Below, one piece after another: positions 22,892 to 30,875 of a DNA stretch of 38,370 nucleotides. The notes beneath the pieces are model-generated. The model was not told the DNA's origin. It was given only the letters and a program-made list of their open reading frames with translations, and made no database searches. The translations under genes and the position numbers were made by a program. Positions within the stretch are counted from its first letter, which is position 1, and each line of letters starts with the position of its first letter. This stretch comes from Dethiobacter sp. Its GTDB lineage: Bacteria > Bacillota > Dethiobacteria > Dethiobacterales > Dethiobacteraceae. The stretch is taken from contig JAGXRN010000075.1 of assembly GCA_018335875.1 (NCBI GenBank), positions 1 to 38,370 of the forward strand, in the 5' to 3' direction.

Positions 22892-24163
22892 ATGGAGAAG
22901 TTTGTCATCAATGGCGGTAGTCGTCTGGAAGGGACTGTCCGCATCGGGGGAGCAAAAAATTCGATTCTCCCTGTCTTAGCAGCAGTATTGCTGAATAAAA
23001 GCGGCGATGAGATAATATTGAACGATGTGCCGCGTATCCGTGATGTACTGATGATGATTGAAATACTTAGAAGCCTTGGAGCCAAAGTTGCATGGGAAGA
23101 CAGCAACCGGCTGGTTATCTATACCCAAGACGTGAATATCTATACAATAGAGGAACAACTGATGCGTGAGATGCGCTCCTCTGTTTTTCTGATGGGAGTG
23201 CTCCTGACCAGGTTTGGCCAGGTTCGCTTTTCTCACCCGGGCGGTTGCGCCATCGGCCCACGTCCCATCGACCTCCACTTAAAGGGGCTGGAAGCGCTGG
23301 GCGCCCGTATCAGGGAGCAGCCTGAGCAGGGGTATATCTATGCCAGCTGCCCTCGTCTCACAGGCGCGGATATCCATCTTGACTATCCCAGTGTGGGAGC
23401 TACGGAGAATATACTGATGGCCGCTGTTTATGCCCGCGGCGTGACTACAATCAGCAATGCGGCCAAGGAACCCGAGATAGTGGACTTACAAAACATTTTA
23501 AACAAGATGGGGGCACGTGTCCGCGGCGCCGGCACTGATCAAATCAGGATTGAAGGGGTAAACCAGTTAAGCGGCATAGAGTTTTCGGTTATCCCTGACC
23601 GCATTGTTGCCGGGACGATGATGATGTGCGCCTCGGCTACCGGAGGAGAGATTGTGCTGGAAAACGTTATTCCGGCTCACCTTGAAGCTGTGACCGCCAA
23701 ACTGCGTGAGACAGGCGCGCAGATCAGGGAGGACAACGGACGCCTGCACATAGCAGCTCCTTGCCGGCCACGTGCTGTAAACACTGTTCGTACATTGCCA
23801 CACCCCGGGTTCCCCACTGATCTACAAGCTCCAATGATGGCTATGCTTGCGGGAGCAGATGGAACAAGTGTGGTGATTGAAAATGTTTTTGATTCCAGAT
23901 TCAAGCATGCCGATGAACTGCGCCGCATGAATGCACAAATTATTATTGATGGCCGCACAGCAGTGGTGCGGGGTGTATCCCGCCTCACAGGGGCGGCGGT
24001 TACGGCTTCAGACTTGAGAGCGGGTGCTGCACTGGTGGTGGCTGCGCTGGGGGCGGAAGGTGAAACGAGCGTTGATGGGCTGCAACACATAGACAGGGGC
24101 TATGAAAATCTGGAAGGGCAACTGAAACAGCTTGGGGCACAAATCAGGAGGATAAACGACTAG
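22892..24163 (+). CDS. murA: UDP-GlcNAc 1-carboxyvinyltransferase
   Basis: This 423-residue enzyme catalyses the first committed step of peptidoglycan synthesis, adding enolpyruvate to UDP-GlcNAc. The start motif GGAKNSILPVLAA carries the conserved Lys-Asn pair. The catalytic loop SHPGGCAIGPRPIDLH has the nucleophile Cys119, the residue that fosfomycin alkylates, so a fosfomycin-insensitive Asp variant is not present. Later blocks are HLDYPSVGATEN, VIPDRIVAGT and the C-terminal TSVDGLQHIDRGYENLE. I start at ATG 22892, 7 bases after GGAAGG; an ATG at 22877 overlaps that site. Order murB-murA-ftsQ is normal, and a strong hairpin follows the stop. Confidence 0.95.
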   Translation: MEKFVINGGSRLEGTVRIGGAKNSILPVLAAVLLNKSGDEIILNDVPRIRDVLMMIEILRSLGAKVAWEDSNRLVIYTQDVNIYTIEEQLMREMRSSVFLMGVLLTRFGQVRFSHPGGCAIGPRPIDLHLKGLEALGARIREQPEQGYIYASCPRLTGADIHLDYPSVGATENILMAAVYARGVTTISNAAKEPEIVDLQNILNKMGARVRGAGTDQIRIEGVNQLSGIEFSVIPDRIVAGTMMMCASATGGEIVLENVIPAHLEAVTAKLRETGAQIREDNGRLHIAAPCRPRAVNTVRTLPHPGFPTDLQAPMMAMLAGADGTSVVIENVFDSRFKHADELRRMNAQIIIDGRTAVVRGVSRLTGAAVTASDLRAGAALVVAALGAEGETSVDGLQHIDRGYENLEGQLKQLGAQIRRIND

Positions 24164-24198
24164 CCGTATTGTCTGCCACAAGAGGCAGACAATACGGC
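24163..24198 (+). repeat. Perfect 15-bp inverted repeat between murA and ftsQ
   Basis: GCCGTATTGTCTGCC (24163-24177) is followed by a 6-base loop (ACAAGA) and its exact reverse complement GGCAGACAATACGGC (24184-24198). The stem begins on the last base of the murA stop codon and ends 5 bases before the ftsQ ribosome binding site ACGGAGG. No T run follows, so it is not a standard terminator. Confidence 0.9.
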
Positions 24199-24215
24199 AG
24201 TACGGAGGCGAAATA

Positions 24216-25007
24216 GTGGACAGGTATTATAATGGGCACTCCCCATACATGCTGGGTAAAGGCAGTGTCGCACCAAGTGAAAAATATAAAATTATTCAAC
24301 GCCGCCTGCTGGCAGTCCTGCTGTTTTTAATTTTATTGTGGTCTTTTCTCAGCTTTATACGTTCAGATTTTTTTACGCTGCAGGAGATAGAGGTCAGGGG
24401 CAACATACACACGGCTCAAGACGAAATACTACAGGCAATCGGCGCTGTCAAGGGTGAAAATATATGGAGGGTCAGCCCGTCGCTGCTTCGCGGGTCCGTT
24501 CTTGGCATTCCCCGTGTCGACACTGTTGAAATCCACCGCCTCCCGCCCAGTTCACTACTGGTTGAAGTGGTGGAGAAAGAGGCAATGGCACTTGTTCCGT
24601 TTGGGGAATACCTGCTGGAGATTAGTTTTGAAGGCCAGATAATCGGTTCTACTCAGACCCCGCAATATTACGGACTGCCGCTTTTAACCGGGGTTCCCCC
24701 GCAGGACTTAAACATAGGAAGCTATATAATTCATGGGAAGCATTTATCGGATCTGAATCATGCTGTGAGAGCGCTTGAAAAATACGGACTGACAGTTTCT
24801 GAATTGAATTTTGCAGACCCTGCAAATCTACTTGTTATTACAATGGACGGGCTGGTAGCGTGGCTCGGGGACAGTGAATTTGTCGAAAAAGTTGACTTAT
24901 TGTCCCAGATATCAGCGCAAATGCCGTCGCAAATAGAAAGCGGCTATCTGGATCTGAGGGTGAAGGAAGCTCCTGTGTTCAGCCCGCTGGCAAACAGTGG
25001 CAAATAA
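24216..25007 (+). CDS. ftsQ: FtsQ/DivIB septum protein
   Basis: This 263-residue bitopic protein has a cytoplasmic tail, one transmembrane helix (about 33-50, LLAVLLFLILLWSFLSFI) and a POTRA domain (about 52-123, FFTLQEIEVRGNIHTAQDEI through RLPPSSLLVEVVEKE). An FtsQ/DivIB beta domain follows. It scaffolds FtsL and FtsB/DivIC at the septum. The GTG start at 24216 has GGAGG 7-8 bases upstream; an in-frame ATG at 24249 lacks one. Its ribosome binding site is close to the 15-bp hairpin, which may influence its translation. Confidence 0.92.
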   Translation: MDRYYNGHSPYMLGKGSVAPSEKYKIIQRRLLAVLLFLILLWSFLSFIRSDFFTLQEIEVRGNIHTAQDEILQAIGAVKGENIWRVSPSLLRGSVLGIPRVDTVEIHRLPPSSLLVEVVEKEAMALVPFGEYLLEISFEGQIIGSTQTPQYYGLPLLTGVPPQDLNIGSYIIHGKHLSDLNHAVRALEKYGLTVSELNFADPANLLVITMDGLVAWLGDSEFVEKVDLLSQISAQMPSQIESGYLDLRVKEAPVFSPLANSGK

Positions 25008-25022
25008 ATTTGCCTTTAAAAA

Positions 25023-25051
25023 AAAGGGAATTGTTAACTCTTGTTGAATAA
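25023..25051 (+). promoter_or_regulatory. Candidate sigma-H promoter upstream of ftsA
   Basis: AAAGGGAAT (25023-25031) differs by one base from the sigma-H -35 pattern RnAGGAwww. GTTGAATAA (25043-25051) fits the -10 pattern RnnGAATww completely. The spacer is 11 bases, within the known 11-12. In B. subtilis one of the ftsAZ promoters is sigma-H dependent and raises FtsZ for polar septation. The start would lie near 25058, about 30 bases before the ftsA GTG. Confidence 0.5.
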
Positions 25052-25089
25052 AAAAGTAATGTACACAAGTCGGACTAGGGGGTGCAACA

Positions 25090-26313
25090 GTGGCCAAAAG
25101 AAACCTGATCTGCGGCTTGGATATTGGTACCTCTCATGTGCGTATAATAGTGGGAGAAATAAATATCGATGGCTCGATCAATATTATTGGTGTGGGGACA
25201 AGCCCTTCTGAGGGACTAAAAAAGGGTGTTATTGTCGATTTAGATAAAACTGTGGAGTCAATCGTCCGTGCTGTTGAGGAAGCCGAACGCATGGTGGGCA
25301 CCGGCATTTCATCGGCTTATGCAGGTATTGTGGGTTCCCAGGTGGGCCTGGTGGATAACCGCGGTGTGGTTGCAGTGGCGGGGGAGGACAAGGAAATCAC
25401 AGAGGAAGACGTAGAAAGAGTTTTGCAGGCCGCCAGGGTCATTGCCCTGCCGCCCGATCGTGAAATAATCGATGTGCTTCCCCGTGAGTTCATTGTTGAC
25501 GGCTATGACGGTATCCGTGACCCGGTGGGTATGGTTGGTGTCCGGCTGGAGGTTGATGCCATGATTATTACCGGCATGGTAACCTCTATTCGCAACCTGG
25601 TACGCTGTATTAACCGGGCAGGCCTGGAAATTGACGGCTTGGTACTTAACACACTGGCCAATGCGGAAGTTGCCCTTTCCCGAGACGAAAAAGAGCTTGG
25701 CGTGGTTATGATTGATATCGGCGGCGGGACGACTGAGGTGTCGGTGTTCCAGAACGGTTACCTGAAAAATATTGCTGCCATCCCGGTTGGCGGCGATTAT
25801 ATCACCAGTGATATTGCCGTGGGGCTGCGTACACCGATCCATGTGGCTGAAAAGTTTAAAACTGAACACGGTGTGGCTCTGCCTTCACTTGCTACGGACG
25901 GTACAGTGGTGGAACTGCAGCATATAGCCGGTAAAGAGGCTCGCAAGGTTATGACAAAGGATTTGGCCATGATTATTGAACCTCGTCTTACGGAAATGCT
26001 GCAGATGGCAGCGCATGAACTGAAAAAGCTGGGTTACACCGAATCACCTCCTGCGGGGGTTGTCCTGACAGGAGGGGTATCACTGTTGCGGGGTGCAGTT
26101 GAACTGACCGAACAAATTTTTGATTCTTCAGCCCGTGTGGCCCTGCCGGGTTACGTAGGGGTTAAAAGTCCTATTTATTCGACCGGTGTGGGGATTATAC
26201 ACTACATACAGCATACGCACAGTTTTAATGGCAGGGAGCGCAGAAGTACCCGATTGGTTTTACCGGACTTCTTTCAAAGAGTTAAAAGCTGGTTTACCGA
26301 AATGTTTGATTAA
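25090..26313 (+). CDS. ftsA: FtsA, actin-like membrane tether for FtsZ
   Basis: This 407-residue actin-fold ATPase anchors FtsZ filaments to the membrane. It shows phosphate-1 [15 protein letters not shown], the FtsA-specific 1C domain (about 85-165), phosphate-2 [16 protein letters not shown] and the adenosine motif [13 protein letters not shown]. The C-terminal amphipathic helix [13 protein letters not shown] is the membrane-targeting sequence. It starts with GTG at 25090 after AGGGGGTG. ftsZ begins 29 bases after the stop, so the two are one unit, probably boosted by the promoter just upstream. Confidence 0.97.
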   Translation: MAKRNLICGLDIGTSHVRIIVGEINIDGSINIIGVGTSPSEGLKKGVIVDLDKTVESIVRAVEEAERMVGTGISSAYAGIVGSQVGLVDNRGVVAVAGEDKEITEEDVERVLQAARVIALPPDREIIDVLPREFIVDGYDGIRDPVGMVGVRLEVDAMIITGMVTSIRNLVRCINRAGLEIDGLVLNTLANAEVALSRDEKELGVVMIDIGGGTTEVSVFQNGYLKNIAAIPVGGDYITSDIAVGLRTPIHVAEKFKTEHGVALPSLATDGTVVELQHIAGKEARKVMTKDLAMIIEPRLTEMLQMAAHELKKLGYTESPPAGVVLTGGVSLLRGAVELTEQIFDSSARVALPGYVGVKSPIYSTGVGIIHYIQHTHSFNGRERRSTRLVLPDFFQRVKSWFTEMFD

Positions 26314-26342
26314 CGTCCGGACTAAAGGGGGAGGGCTTACAA

Positions 26343-27395
26343 TTGATTGAATTTGACATGGATATGGAGAATTATGCCCACATTAAAGTAATCGGGGTTG
26401 GGGGCGGTGGCAATAACGCAATCAATCGGATGATTGCAGCCGGACTGCGTGGTGTGGATTTTATCTCTGTTAATACAGATGTGCAGGCACTCACGCTGTC
26501 TAATTGCGACAATAAACTGCAGATAGGTGAAAAATTAACTAAGGGACTTGGCGCGGGCGCAAATCCTGAAATTGGCTATAACGCCGCCGAGGAAAGCAGA
26601 GAGGAAATTAAAGAGGCACTTCGGGGCGCCGATATGGTCTTTGTCACCGCAGGGATGGGCGGTGGAACAGGAACAGGCGCTGCGCCTGTCATTGCGGGAA
26701 TTGCCCGCGAACTGGGAGCGCTTACTGTCGGCGTGGTTACAAGGCCGTTTACTTTTGAAGGCCGCAGGCGGCTGACATCAGCTGAAACCGGTATTTCCAA
26801 ACTTAAAGAAAATGTAGACACTTTGATTGTTATCCCCAATGACCGCCTGCTGCAGGTGGTGGAAAAGCGCACACCCATCCTTGAAGCATTCCGTATTGCG
26901 GACGACGTGCTGCGCCAGGGAGTGCAGGGCATCTCCGACCTGATTGCAGTACCGGGCCTGATAAATCTGGATTTTGCCGATGTGAAAACTATTATGAAAG
27001 AAACTGGTGACGCATTGATGGGCATTGGAATTGCAAGCGGTGATAACAGGACAATGGATGCTGCCAAGGCAGCCATCTCCAGCCCGCTGCTTGAGACTTC
27101 CATTGAGGGTGCCCGGGGAGTGCTTCTTAATATTACCGGTGGCGCCAATCTGGGCCTGTTTGAAGTTAATGAGGCCGCTGACATCGTGGCGGCTGCGGCA
27201 GACCCTGATGCCAATATTATCTTTGGCGCGGTCATAGATGATACTCTGCAGGATGAGGTTCGCATTACTGTAATCGCCACCGGCTTTGATACCCGTGTAT
27301 CAGAGCGCAAGCAGATAATGGAGGAACTTGCGCTTAAAACTTTTACCAGCGATGATATTGATATACCTGCTTTCCTGCGTAGAAAACGTTTTTAG
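26343..27395 (+). CDS. ftsZ: Cell division GTPase FtsZ
   Basis: This 350-residue tubulin homologue forms the division ring. The N-terminal domain has [15 protein letters not shown] and the tubulin signature [16 protein letters not shown] (about 106-121). The T7-loop region is [22 protein letters not shown]. The C-terminal linker is very short and ends in [14 protein letters not shown], whose IPAFLR core is the docking peptide for FtsA and SepF; both partners are encoded in this window. TTG at 26343 follows GGGGGAGGG by 7 bases. A terminator 30 bases after the stop ends the dcw unit. Confidence 0.98.
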   Translation: MIEFDMDMENYAHIKVIGVGGGGNNAINRMIAAGLRGVDFISVNTDVQALTLSNCDNKLQIGEKLTKGLGAGANPEIGYNAAEESREEIKEALRGADMVFVTAGMGGGTGTGAAPVIAGIARELGALTVGVVTRPFTFEGRRRLTSAETGISKLKENVDTLIVIPNDRLLQVVEKRTPILEAFRIADDVLRQGVQGISDLIAVPGLINLDFADVKTIMKETGDALMGIGIASGDNRTMDAAKAAISSPLLETSIEGARGVLLNITGGANLGLFEVNEAADIVAAAADPDANIIFGAVIDDTLQDEVRITVIATGFDTRVSERKQIMEELALKTFTSDDIDIPAFLRRKRF

Positions 27396-27425
27396 CGCGG
27401 GGGACAAAAGAATGGAAATAGAAAT

Positions 27426-27464
27426 AAGAACTCTGTGCAATTTATATGCAGGAGTTCTTTTTTT
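27426..27464 (+). terminator. Intrinsic terminator after ftsZ
   Basis: AAGAACTC (27426-27433) pairs with GAGTTCTT (27452-27459), with an inner TGCA/TGCA pair, and ends in a run of T to 27464. It separates the division genes from spoIIGA-sigE. Confidence 0.9.
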
Positions 27465-27481
27465 GAGCAAAAATATTTGTT

Positions 27482-27536
27482 TTATGACAGTCACATTATG
27501 ACAAACTTTTAAGACATGCTCGGTTATAATGAGCAT
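27482..27536 (+). promoter_or_regulatory. spoIIGA promoter with Spo0A-box-like repeats and wide spacer
   Basis: TTATGACA occurs twice as a direct repeat with a 14-bp period (27482-27489, 27496-27503); on the other strand each reads TGTCATAA, close to the Spo0A box TGTCGAA. The second includes a -35-like ATGACA (27498-27503), 21 bases from a perfect TATAAT (27525-27530). The B. subtilis spoIIG promoter also has an over-long spacer (22 bp) and Spo0A sites at its -35. ATGCTC (27516-27521) and GAGCAT (27531-27536) frame the -10 as an inverted repeat. Confidence 0.6.
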
Positions 27537-27599
27537 AGACGGAAACGCGGGCGCATATAATTTAGCAGTTTGTCCCGCTTGGCGGGCAGGTGAGATAGG

Positions 27600-28508
27600 T
27601 TGTATATAGAGGACCTGTTGGCCCTTAATTTCATGGTAAACACATTCCTGCTCTACCTTACAGCGAGGCTTGCCGGAAGGGGCCAAAAACTTTCACGCCT
27701 GCTGGCGGGAGGGCTGCTTGCCTCGTTATACAGTCTTGTTATTTTCCTGCCTGTGCCTCAGGTTGTCTTTTCCCTGGCCTCCAAGCTGACTGCATCACTT
27801 ATAATTGTAGCCTTTGTTTTCCGCCCGCGTCGCGTGATAGAACTTCTGAGGCTTTGCGGTGTTTTTTTGCTTGCTTCCTTTTTTGTGGGTGGAGCGGTAT
27901 TTGCTCTTCATTTTTTTGGCAGTACGCCCGCTCTGATACGAGGTGGGGTTTTTTACCTGGCGCCGCCCAGGGCCGGGGTGATTTTTGCAGGTGTGCTTGT
28001 CACATTTTTTTTAGTTGCCGGCGTGTGGCACTTCAGTGAAAAAAGGCGAGACAGGAGCGGCCTGGGTTTTAAGCTTTTAATCCAAAATGGAGGCGCTGAA
28101 GTGACGGTGCCAGCACTGGTTGACACCGGCAACAGCCTGCGCGACCCCTTCTCCGGGCGGCCGGTTTGCATTGCCAGTTACCACGCTTTGGCGCCACTTC
28201 TGCCACAGCCACTGCTTTTTGCTTATGAGAAAGGAGAAGACCCTCTGCCTGTTCTTTCTTCACTGGCAGATCTCCACAAGCACCGCTTTAGTGCTGTACC
28301 TTACCGTTCACTGGAAAGTGGGGGTATGCTTGTAACATTTCGCCCGGAACATGTAGTATTACATGACACCGACTGCTGCTATGAACTGCCGGAAACAGTT
28401 TTTGCGCTTACAGGGAGTGTACTTTCTCTTGACGGTGATGTGGAGGCCCTGCTTCACCCGGATATTCTGAAAAAATTAAGTGAATACAGAAAATTTTCCA
28501 AAACCTGA
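27600..28508 (+). CDS. spoIIGA: SpoIIGA, pro-sigma E processing peptidase
   Basis: This 302-residue membrane-embedded aspartic protease cleaves pro-sigma E in the mother cell after a signal from the forespore protein SpoIIR. About five N-terminal transmembrane helices (residues 1-145) are followed by a soluble domain with the catalytic motif [13 protein letters not shown] (Asp175). [19 protein letters not shown] at the start is typical. TTG at 27600 lies after AGGTGAG; a small CCCGC/GCGGG hairpin (27574-27586) sits just upstream. The order ftsZ-spoIIGA-sigE-sigG is conserved in endospore formers, and sigE starts 13 bases after the stop. Confidence 0.95.
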   Translation: MYIEDLLALNFMVNTFLLYLTARLAGRGQKLSRLLAGGLLASLYSLVIFLPVPQVVFSLASKLTASLIIVAFVFRPRRVIELLRLCGVFLLASFFVGGAVFALHFFGSTPALIRGGVFYLAPPRAGVIFAGVLVTFFLVAGVWHFSEKRRDRSGLGFKLLIQNGGAEVTVPALVDTGNSLRDPFSGRPVCIASYHALAPLLPQPLLFAYEKGEDPLPVLSSLADLHKHRFSAVPYRSLESGGMLVTFRPEHVVLHDTDCCYELPETVFALTGSVLSLDGDVEALLHPDILKKLSEYRKFSKT

Positions 28509-28521
28509 TGGAGGTGAGTTT

Positions 28522-29253
28522 TTGAAGCGCTTGTCCCGCTTTAAGCTTGAATTTCGCTTGCTGTGGCTTAAATTTATGCAGTGGTTCGGTATGGAATATA
28601 TGCCTGAAGTTTTTTATGTGGGCAGTTCCGAGACCCTGCCGCCACCTCTTTCCCAGGATGAGGAATTTTTTCTGCTGGAGAAGCTTAAACACGGAGAGAA
28701 GACAGTTAAGTCGGTGCTAATTGAAAGAAACCTGCGCCTTGTTGTTTATATTGCCCGCAAGTTTGAAAATACAGGCATTCACGTGGATGATCTGGTCTCA
28801 ATCGGCACAATTGGCCTCATTAAGGCAGTGAATACTTTTGACCCTCACAAGAATATCAAGCTGGCAACATACGCCTCCAAATGCATCGAAAACGAGATTT
28901 TAATGTTTTTACGCAGGAATAACAAGGTTAAGGCAGAGGTGTCTTTTGATGAACCGCTCAACGTGGATTGGGACGGCAATGAATTGCTTCTTTCGGATGT
29001 TCTCGGCACCGAAAACGATCTGGTACTTAAGAACATCGAGGCGGAGGTGGAGAGAAAGCTGCTTTACACCGCCATGGATAAGTTGAACAGGCGAGAGAAA
29101 AAAATAATGGAACTGCGCTTTGGACTGCTCGGCCACAACGAAAGAACACAAAAAGAAGTGGCCGTGATGCTTGGCATTTCTCAATCCTACATCTCGAGAT
29201 TGGAAAAAAGGATTATTAAACGATTAAAAAAAGAAATTAAAAAAATGGAATAA
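28522..29253 (+). CDS. sigE: RNA polymerase sporulation sigma factor E (pro-form)
   Basis: This 243-residue pro-sigma factor directs early mother-cell transcription. The first 25-30 residues form an amphipathic membrane-binding pro-sequence ([19 protein letters not shown]); the processing region [16 protein letters not shown] matches the B. subtilis site, where SpoIIGA cuts near the tyrosines. Region 2 contains [16 protein letters not shown] and [17 protein letters not shown]; region 4 has the helix-turn-helix [24 protein letters not shown] at 28522 follows GGAGGTGAG; an in-frame ATG at 28480 lies inside spoIIGA without a ribosome binding site. Confidence 0.96.
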   Translation: MKRLSRFKLEFRLLWLKFMQWFGMEYMPEVFYVGSSETLPPPLSQDEEFFLLEKLKHGEKTVKSVLIERNLRLVVYIARKFENTGIHVDDLVSIGTIGLIKAVNTFDPHKNIKLATYASKCIENEILMFLRRNNKVKAEVSFDEPLNVDWDGNELLLSDVLGTENDLVLKNIEAEVERKLLYTAMDKLNRREKKIMELRFGLLGHNERTQKEVAVMLGISQSYISRLEKRIIKRLKKEIKKME

Positions 29254-29289
29254 CAACAAAGCGGTGGTACGCCAGTAATATTTTATGCT

Positions 29290-29318
29290 GAATAAAAACA
29301 ACTGCCAGGGAAATACTG
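29290..29318 (+). promoter_or_regulatory. Candidate forespore (sigma F/G) promoter of sigG
   Basis: GAATA (29290-29294) fits the sigma-G -35 pattern GHATR, and GGAAATACTG (29309-29318) fits the sigma-F -10 pattern GGnnAnAhTR fully. The spacer is 14 bases, one less than usual. In B. subtilis sigG has its own sigma-F/sigma-G promoter in this spacer. Confidence 0.35.
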
Positions 29319-29377
29319 CAGGTATACAACACGACAGTTTTTATTCCTTGAAATATTAAACTGGAAGGGGAAACGGC

Positions 29378-30151
29378 GTGATCAACAAGGTGGAAATTTG
29401 CGGTGTAAATACCGCCAAACTCCCGGTACTTAAGAATGAGGAGATGCGCCGCTTATTTGCCCGCCTGCGTGAAGGTGACGAAACTGCGCGTGAAAAGCTT
29501 GTCAACGGGAACCTGCGCCTGGTGCTCAGTGTGATACAGCGCTTTAATAACCGTGGTGAGTACGTGGACGATCTTTTCCAGGTAGGGTGCATTGGACTGA
29601 TAAAAGCCATTGATAACTTTGACCTTGGGCAAAATGTTAAATTTTCCACTTATGCTGTGCCTATGATTATAGGTGAGATTCGCCGCTACCTGCGGGACAA
29701 TAACCCGATACGTGTCTCCAGGTCGCTGCGAGACATTGCATATAAAGTTCTGCAGGTGAGAGATAATCTTGCCAACAGGTTTGGCCGTGAACCCAACATC
29801 AGTGAAATTGCCGGCGAGCTCAATCTAAAGCGTGAAGAAATTGTATATGCCCTTGATGCCATACAGGAACCGGTATCACTTTTTGAGCCAATTTACCACG
29901 ATGGAGGAGATCCGATTTTTGTCATGGACCAAATTGCCGACGAGCGCAATCAGGATGACAAATGGCTGGAAGTGCTGGCAATTAAGGAAGCCCTGCAAAA
30001 GCTGAATGAACGTGAAAAACTCATCCTGACAATGAGGTTCTACCGCGGCAAGACACAGATGGAAGTTGCCGAAGAAATTGGCATTTCTCAAGCTCAGGTT
30101 TCCCGCCTGGAGAAGGCTGCATTAAATCACCTGCGCAAGCATGTCCAGTAA
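29378..30151 (+). CDS. sigG: RNA polymerase sporulation sigma factor G
   Basis: This 257-residue sigma factor drives late forespore transcription. The N-terminus MINKVEICGVNTAKLPVLKN is nearly diagnostic for sigma G; it contains the region implicated in its inhibition by anti-sigma factors. Region 2 has NLRLVLSVIQRF and DLFQVGCIGLIKAIDNF, region 3 SLRDIAYKVLQVRDNL, region 4 QMEVAEEIGISQAQVSRLEK. The start is GTG at 29378 after GGAAGGGG. The gene follows sigE by 124 bases, with a candidate forespore promoter between them. Confidence 0.97.
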   Translation: MINKVEICGVNTAKLPVLKNEEMRRLFARLREGDETAREKLVNGNLRLVLSVIQRFNNRGEYVDDLFQVGCIGLIKAIDNFDLGQNVKFSTYAVPMIIGEIRRYLRDNNPIRVSRSLRDIAYKVLQVRDNLANRFGREPNISEIAGELNLKREEIVYALDAIQEPVSLFEPIYHDGGDPIFVMDQIADERNQDDKWLEVLAIKEALQKLNEREKLILTMRFYRGKTQMEVAEEIGISQAQVSRLEKAALNHLRKHVQ

Positions 30152-30165
30152 GGAGAGGGAGAAAG

Positions 30166-30363
30166 ATGCAAAAGGCTATTGTATTTAAGACCACATTTGG
30201 ACTGCTGTTTTTTTCTATGCTGCTCTTTTTTGCCCAGTGGTATCCTGGTGAGGCCATGCAGGCATTTAATCAAAATAATCTCATCAGGGCTGCCGAAATC
30301 CATGAGGTGGACGGCAGGGTGTTTTATCAACGTCTGGCGCCGGTCTCCGATATGCTGCCCTGA
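30166..30363 (+). CDS. Small exported or membrane-anchored protein downstream of sigG
   Basis: A 65-residue protein with a clear hydrophobic N-terminal segment (about 10-25, TFGLLFFSMLLFFAQW), consistent with a signal peptide or anchor, leaving roughly 33-40 polar residues outside. AAGGAGAGGGAG gives it a very strong ribosome binding site 14 bases after sigG, and a terminator follows its stop, so it should be transcribed with sigG in the forespore. I recognise no family. It could be a spore-envelope or intercompartment peptide, but that is only inferred from position. A frame overlapping it at 30179-30382 has no ribosome binding site. Confidence 0.65.
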   Translation: MQKAIVFKTTFGLLFFSMLLFFAQWYPGEAMQAFNQNNLIRAAEIHEVDGRVFYQRLAPVSDMLP

Positions 30364-30393
30364 CACTCCACACCTTAAATAAGAAAAATAATG

Positions 30394-30419
30394 AGCAGGT
30401 CACTGTGTGGCCTGCTTTT
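30394..30419 (+). terminator. Intrinsic terminator after sigG operon
   Basis: GCAGGTC (30395-30401) pairs with GGCCTGC (30409-30415), one wobble pair, followed by TTTTAACTTTTAATTTTTTTT. Confidence 0.8.
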
Positions 30420-30541
30420 AACTTTTAATTTTTTTTGTAAAAAAAGTAATCGTGCAAACAGCCCCTTTACACATATAATGTATAAAAGCAGTAACTACCC
30501 GATGGCTGAACAGTTATCAAAAGTATGGAAAGAGGTGCGTT

Positions 30542-30796
30542 ATGATAAAAGTATCGGACTTAAGAAACCGTGATGTGGTTAATATAGTGGACGGAAAACG
30601 CCTCGGCACAATCTGTGACCTGGACTTAGACCTTGAGAGCGGCAGGGTCACTGCTATTATTGTACCCGGCAGCGTCAGGATATTCAGCCTCTTTGGCGGT
30701 GGACGCGATTATATCATACCCTGGGACAATATTGTAAAAATCGGGGTGGATACAATCCTCGTTGATTTGCCGGGGCCAGTTTATCAAAACAGGTAA
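30542..30796 (+). CDS. ylmC: YlmC/YmxH-family PRC-barrel protein
   Basis: An 84-residue single PRC-barrel protein of the YlmC/YmxH sporulation-associated family: MIKVSDLRNRDVVNIVDGKRLG, then DLDLDLESGRVTAIIVPG and YIIPWDNIVKIGVDTILVD. Family members are found in nearly all endospore formers; the biochemical role is unknown. ATG 30542 follows AGAGGTG. A lone TATAAT at 30474-30479 with a poor -35 is the only promoter hint upstream. Its position between sigG and the ylmD-ylmE-sepF block matches B. subtilis, but three nrd genes now follow it. Confidence 0.88.
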   Translation: MIKVSDLRNRDVVNIVDGKRLGTICDLDLDLESGRVTAIIVPGSVRIFSLFGGGRDYIIPWDNIVKIGVDTILVDLPGPVYQNR

Positions 30797-30803
30797 TTTC
30801 TCT

Positions 30804-30854
30804 TTGACATACTATATCTGGTATAGTATAATTATTCCAATACCAGATATAGTA
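30804..30854 (+). promoter_or_regulatory. nrdR-nrdD-nrdG promoter with two NrdR boxes
   Basis: TTGACA (30804-30809) and TATAAT (30827-30832) are both perfect, 17 bases apart. TACTATATCTGGTAT fills the spacer (30810-30824) and recurs as its exact reverse complement at 30840-30854, downstream of the -10. Both resemble the NrdR box ACACTATATCTTGTGT. The box centres are 30 bp apart, about three helical turns, as expected for paired NrdR sites. Confidence 0.85.
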
Positions 30855-30875
30855 CCTGTGAAAGGAGGCATATGG

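Noticed and set aside
26576-27310. A 244-codon minus-strand frame
   Set aside because: Antisense shadow of ftsZ, rich in Ser/Ala as expected from reversed codons.
30391-30573. A 60-codon plus-strand frame before ylmC
   Set aside because: It starts inside a terminator hairpin, has no ribosome binding site and overlaps the ylmC start.
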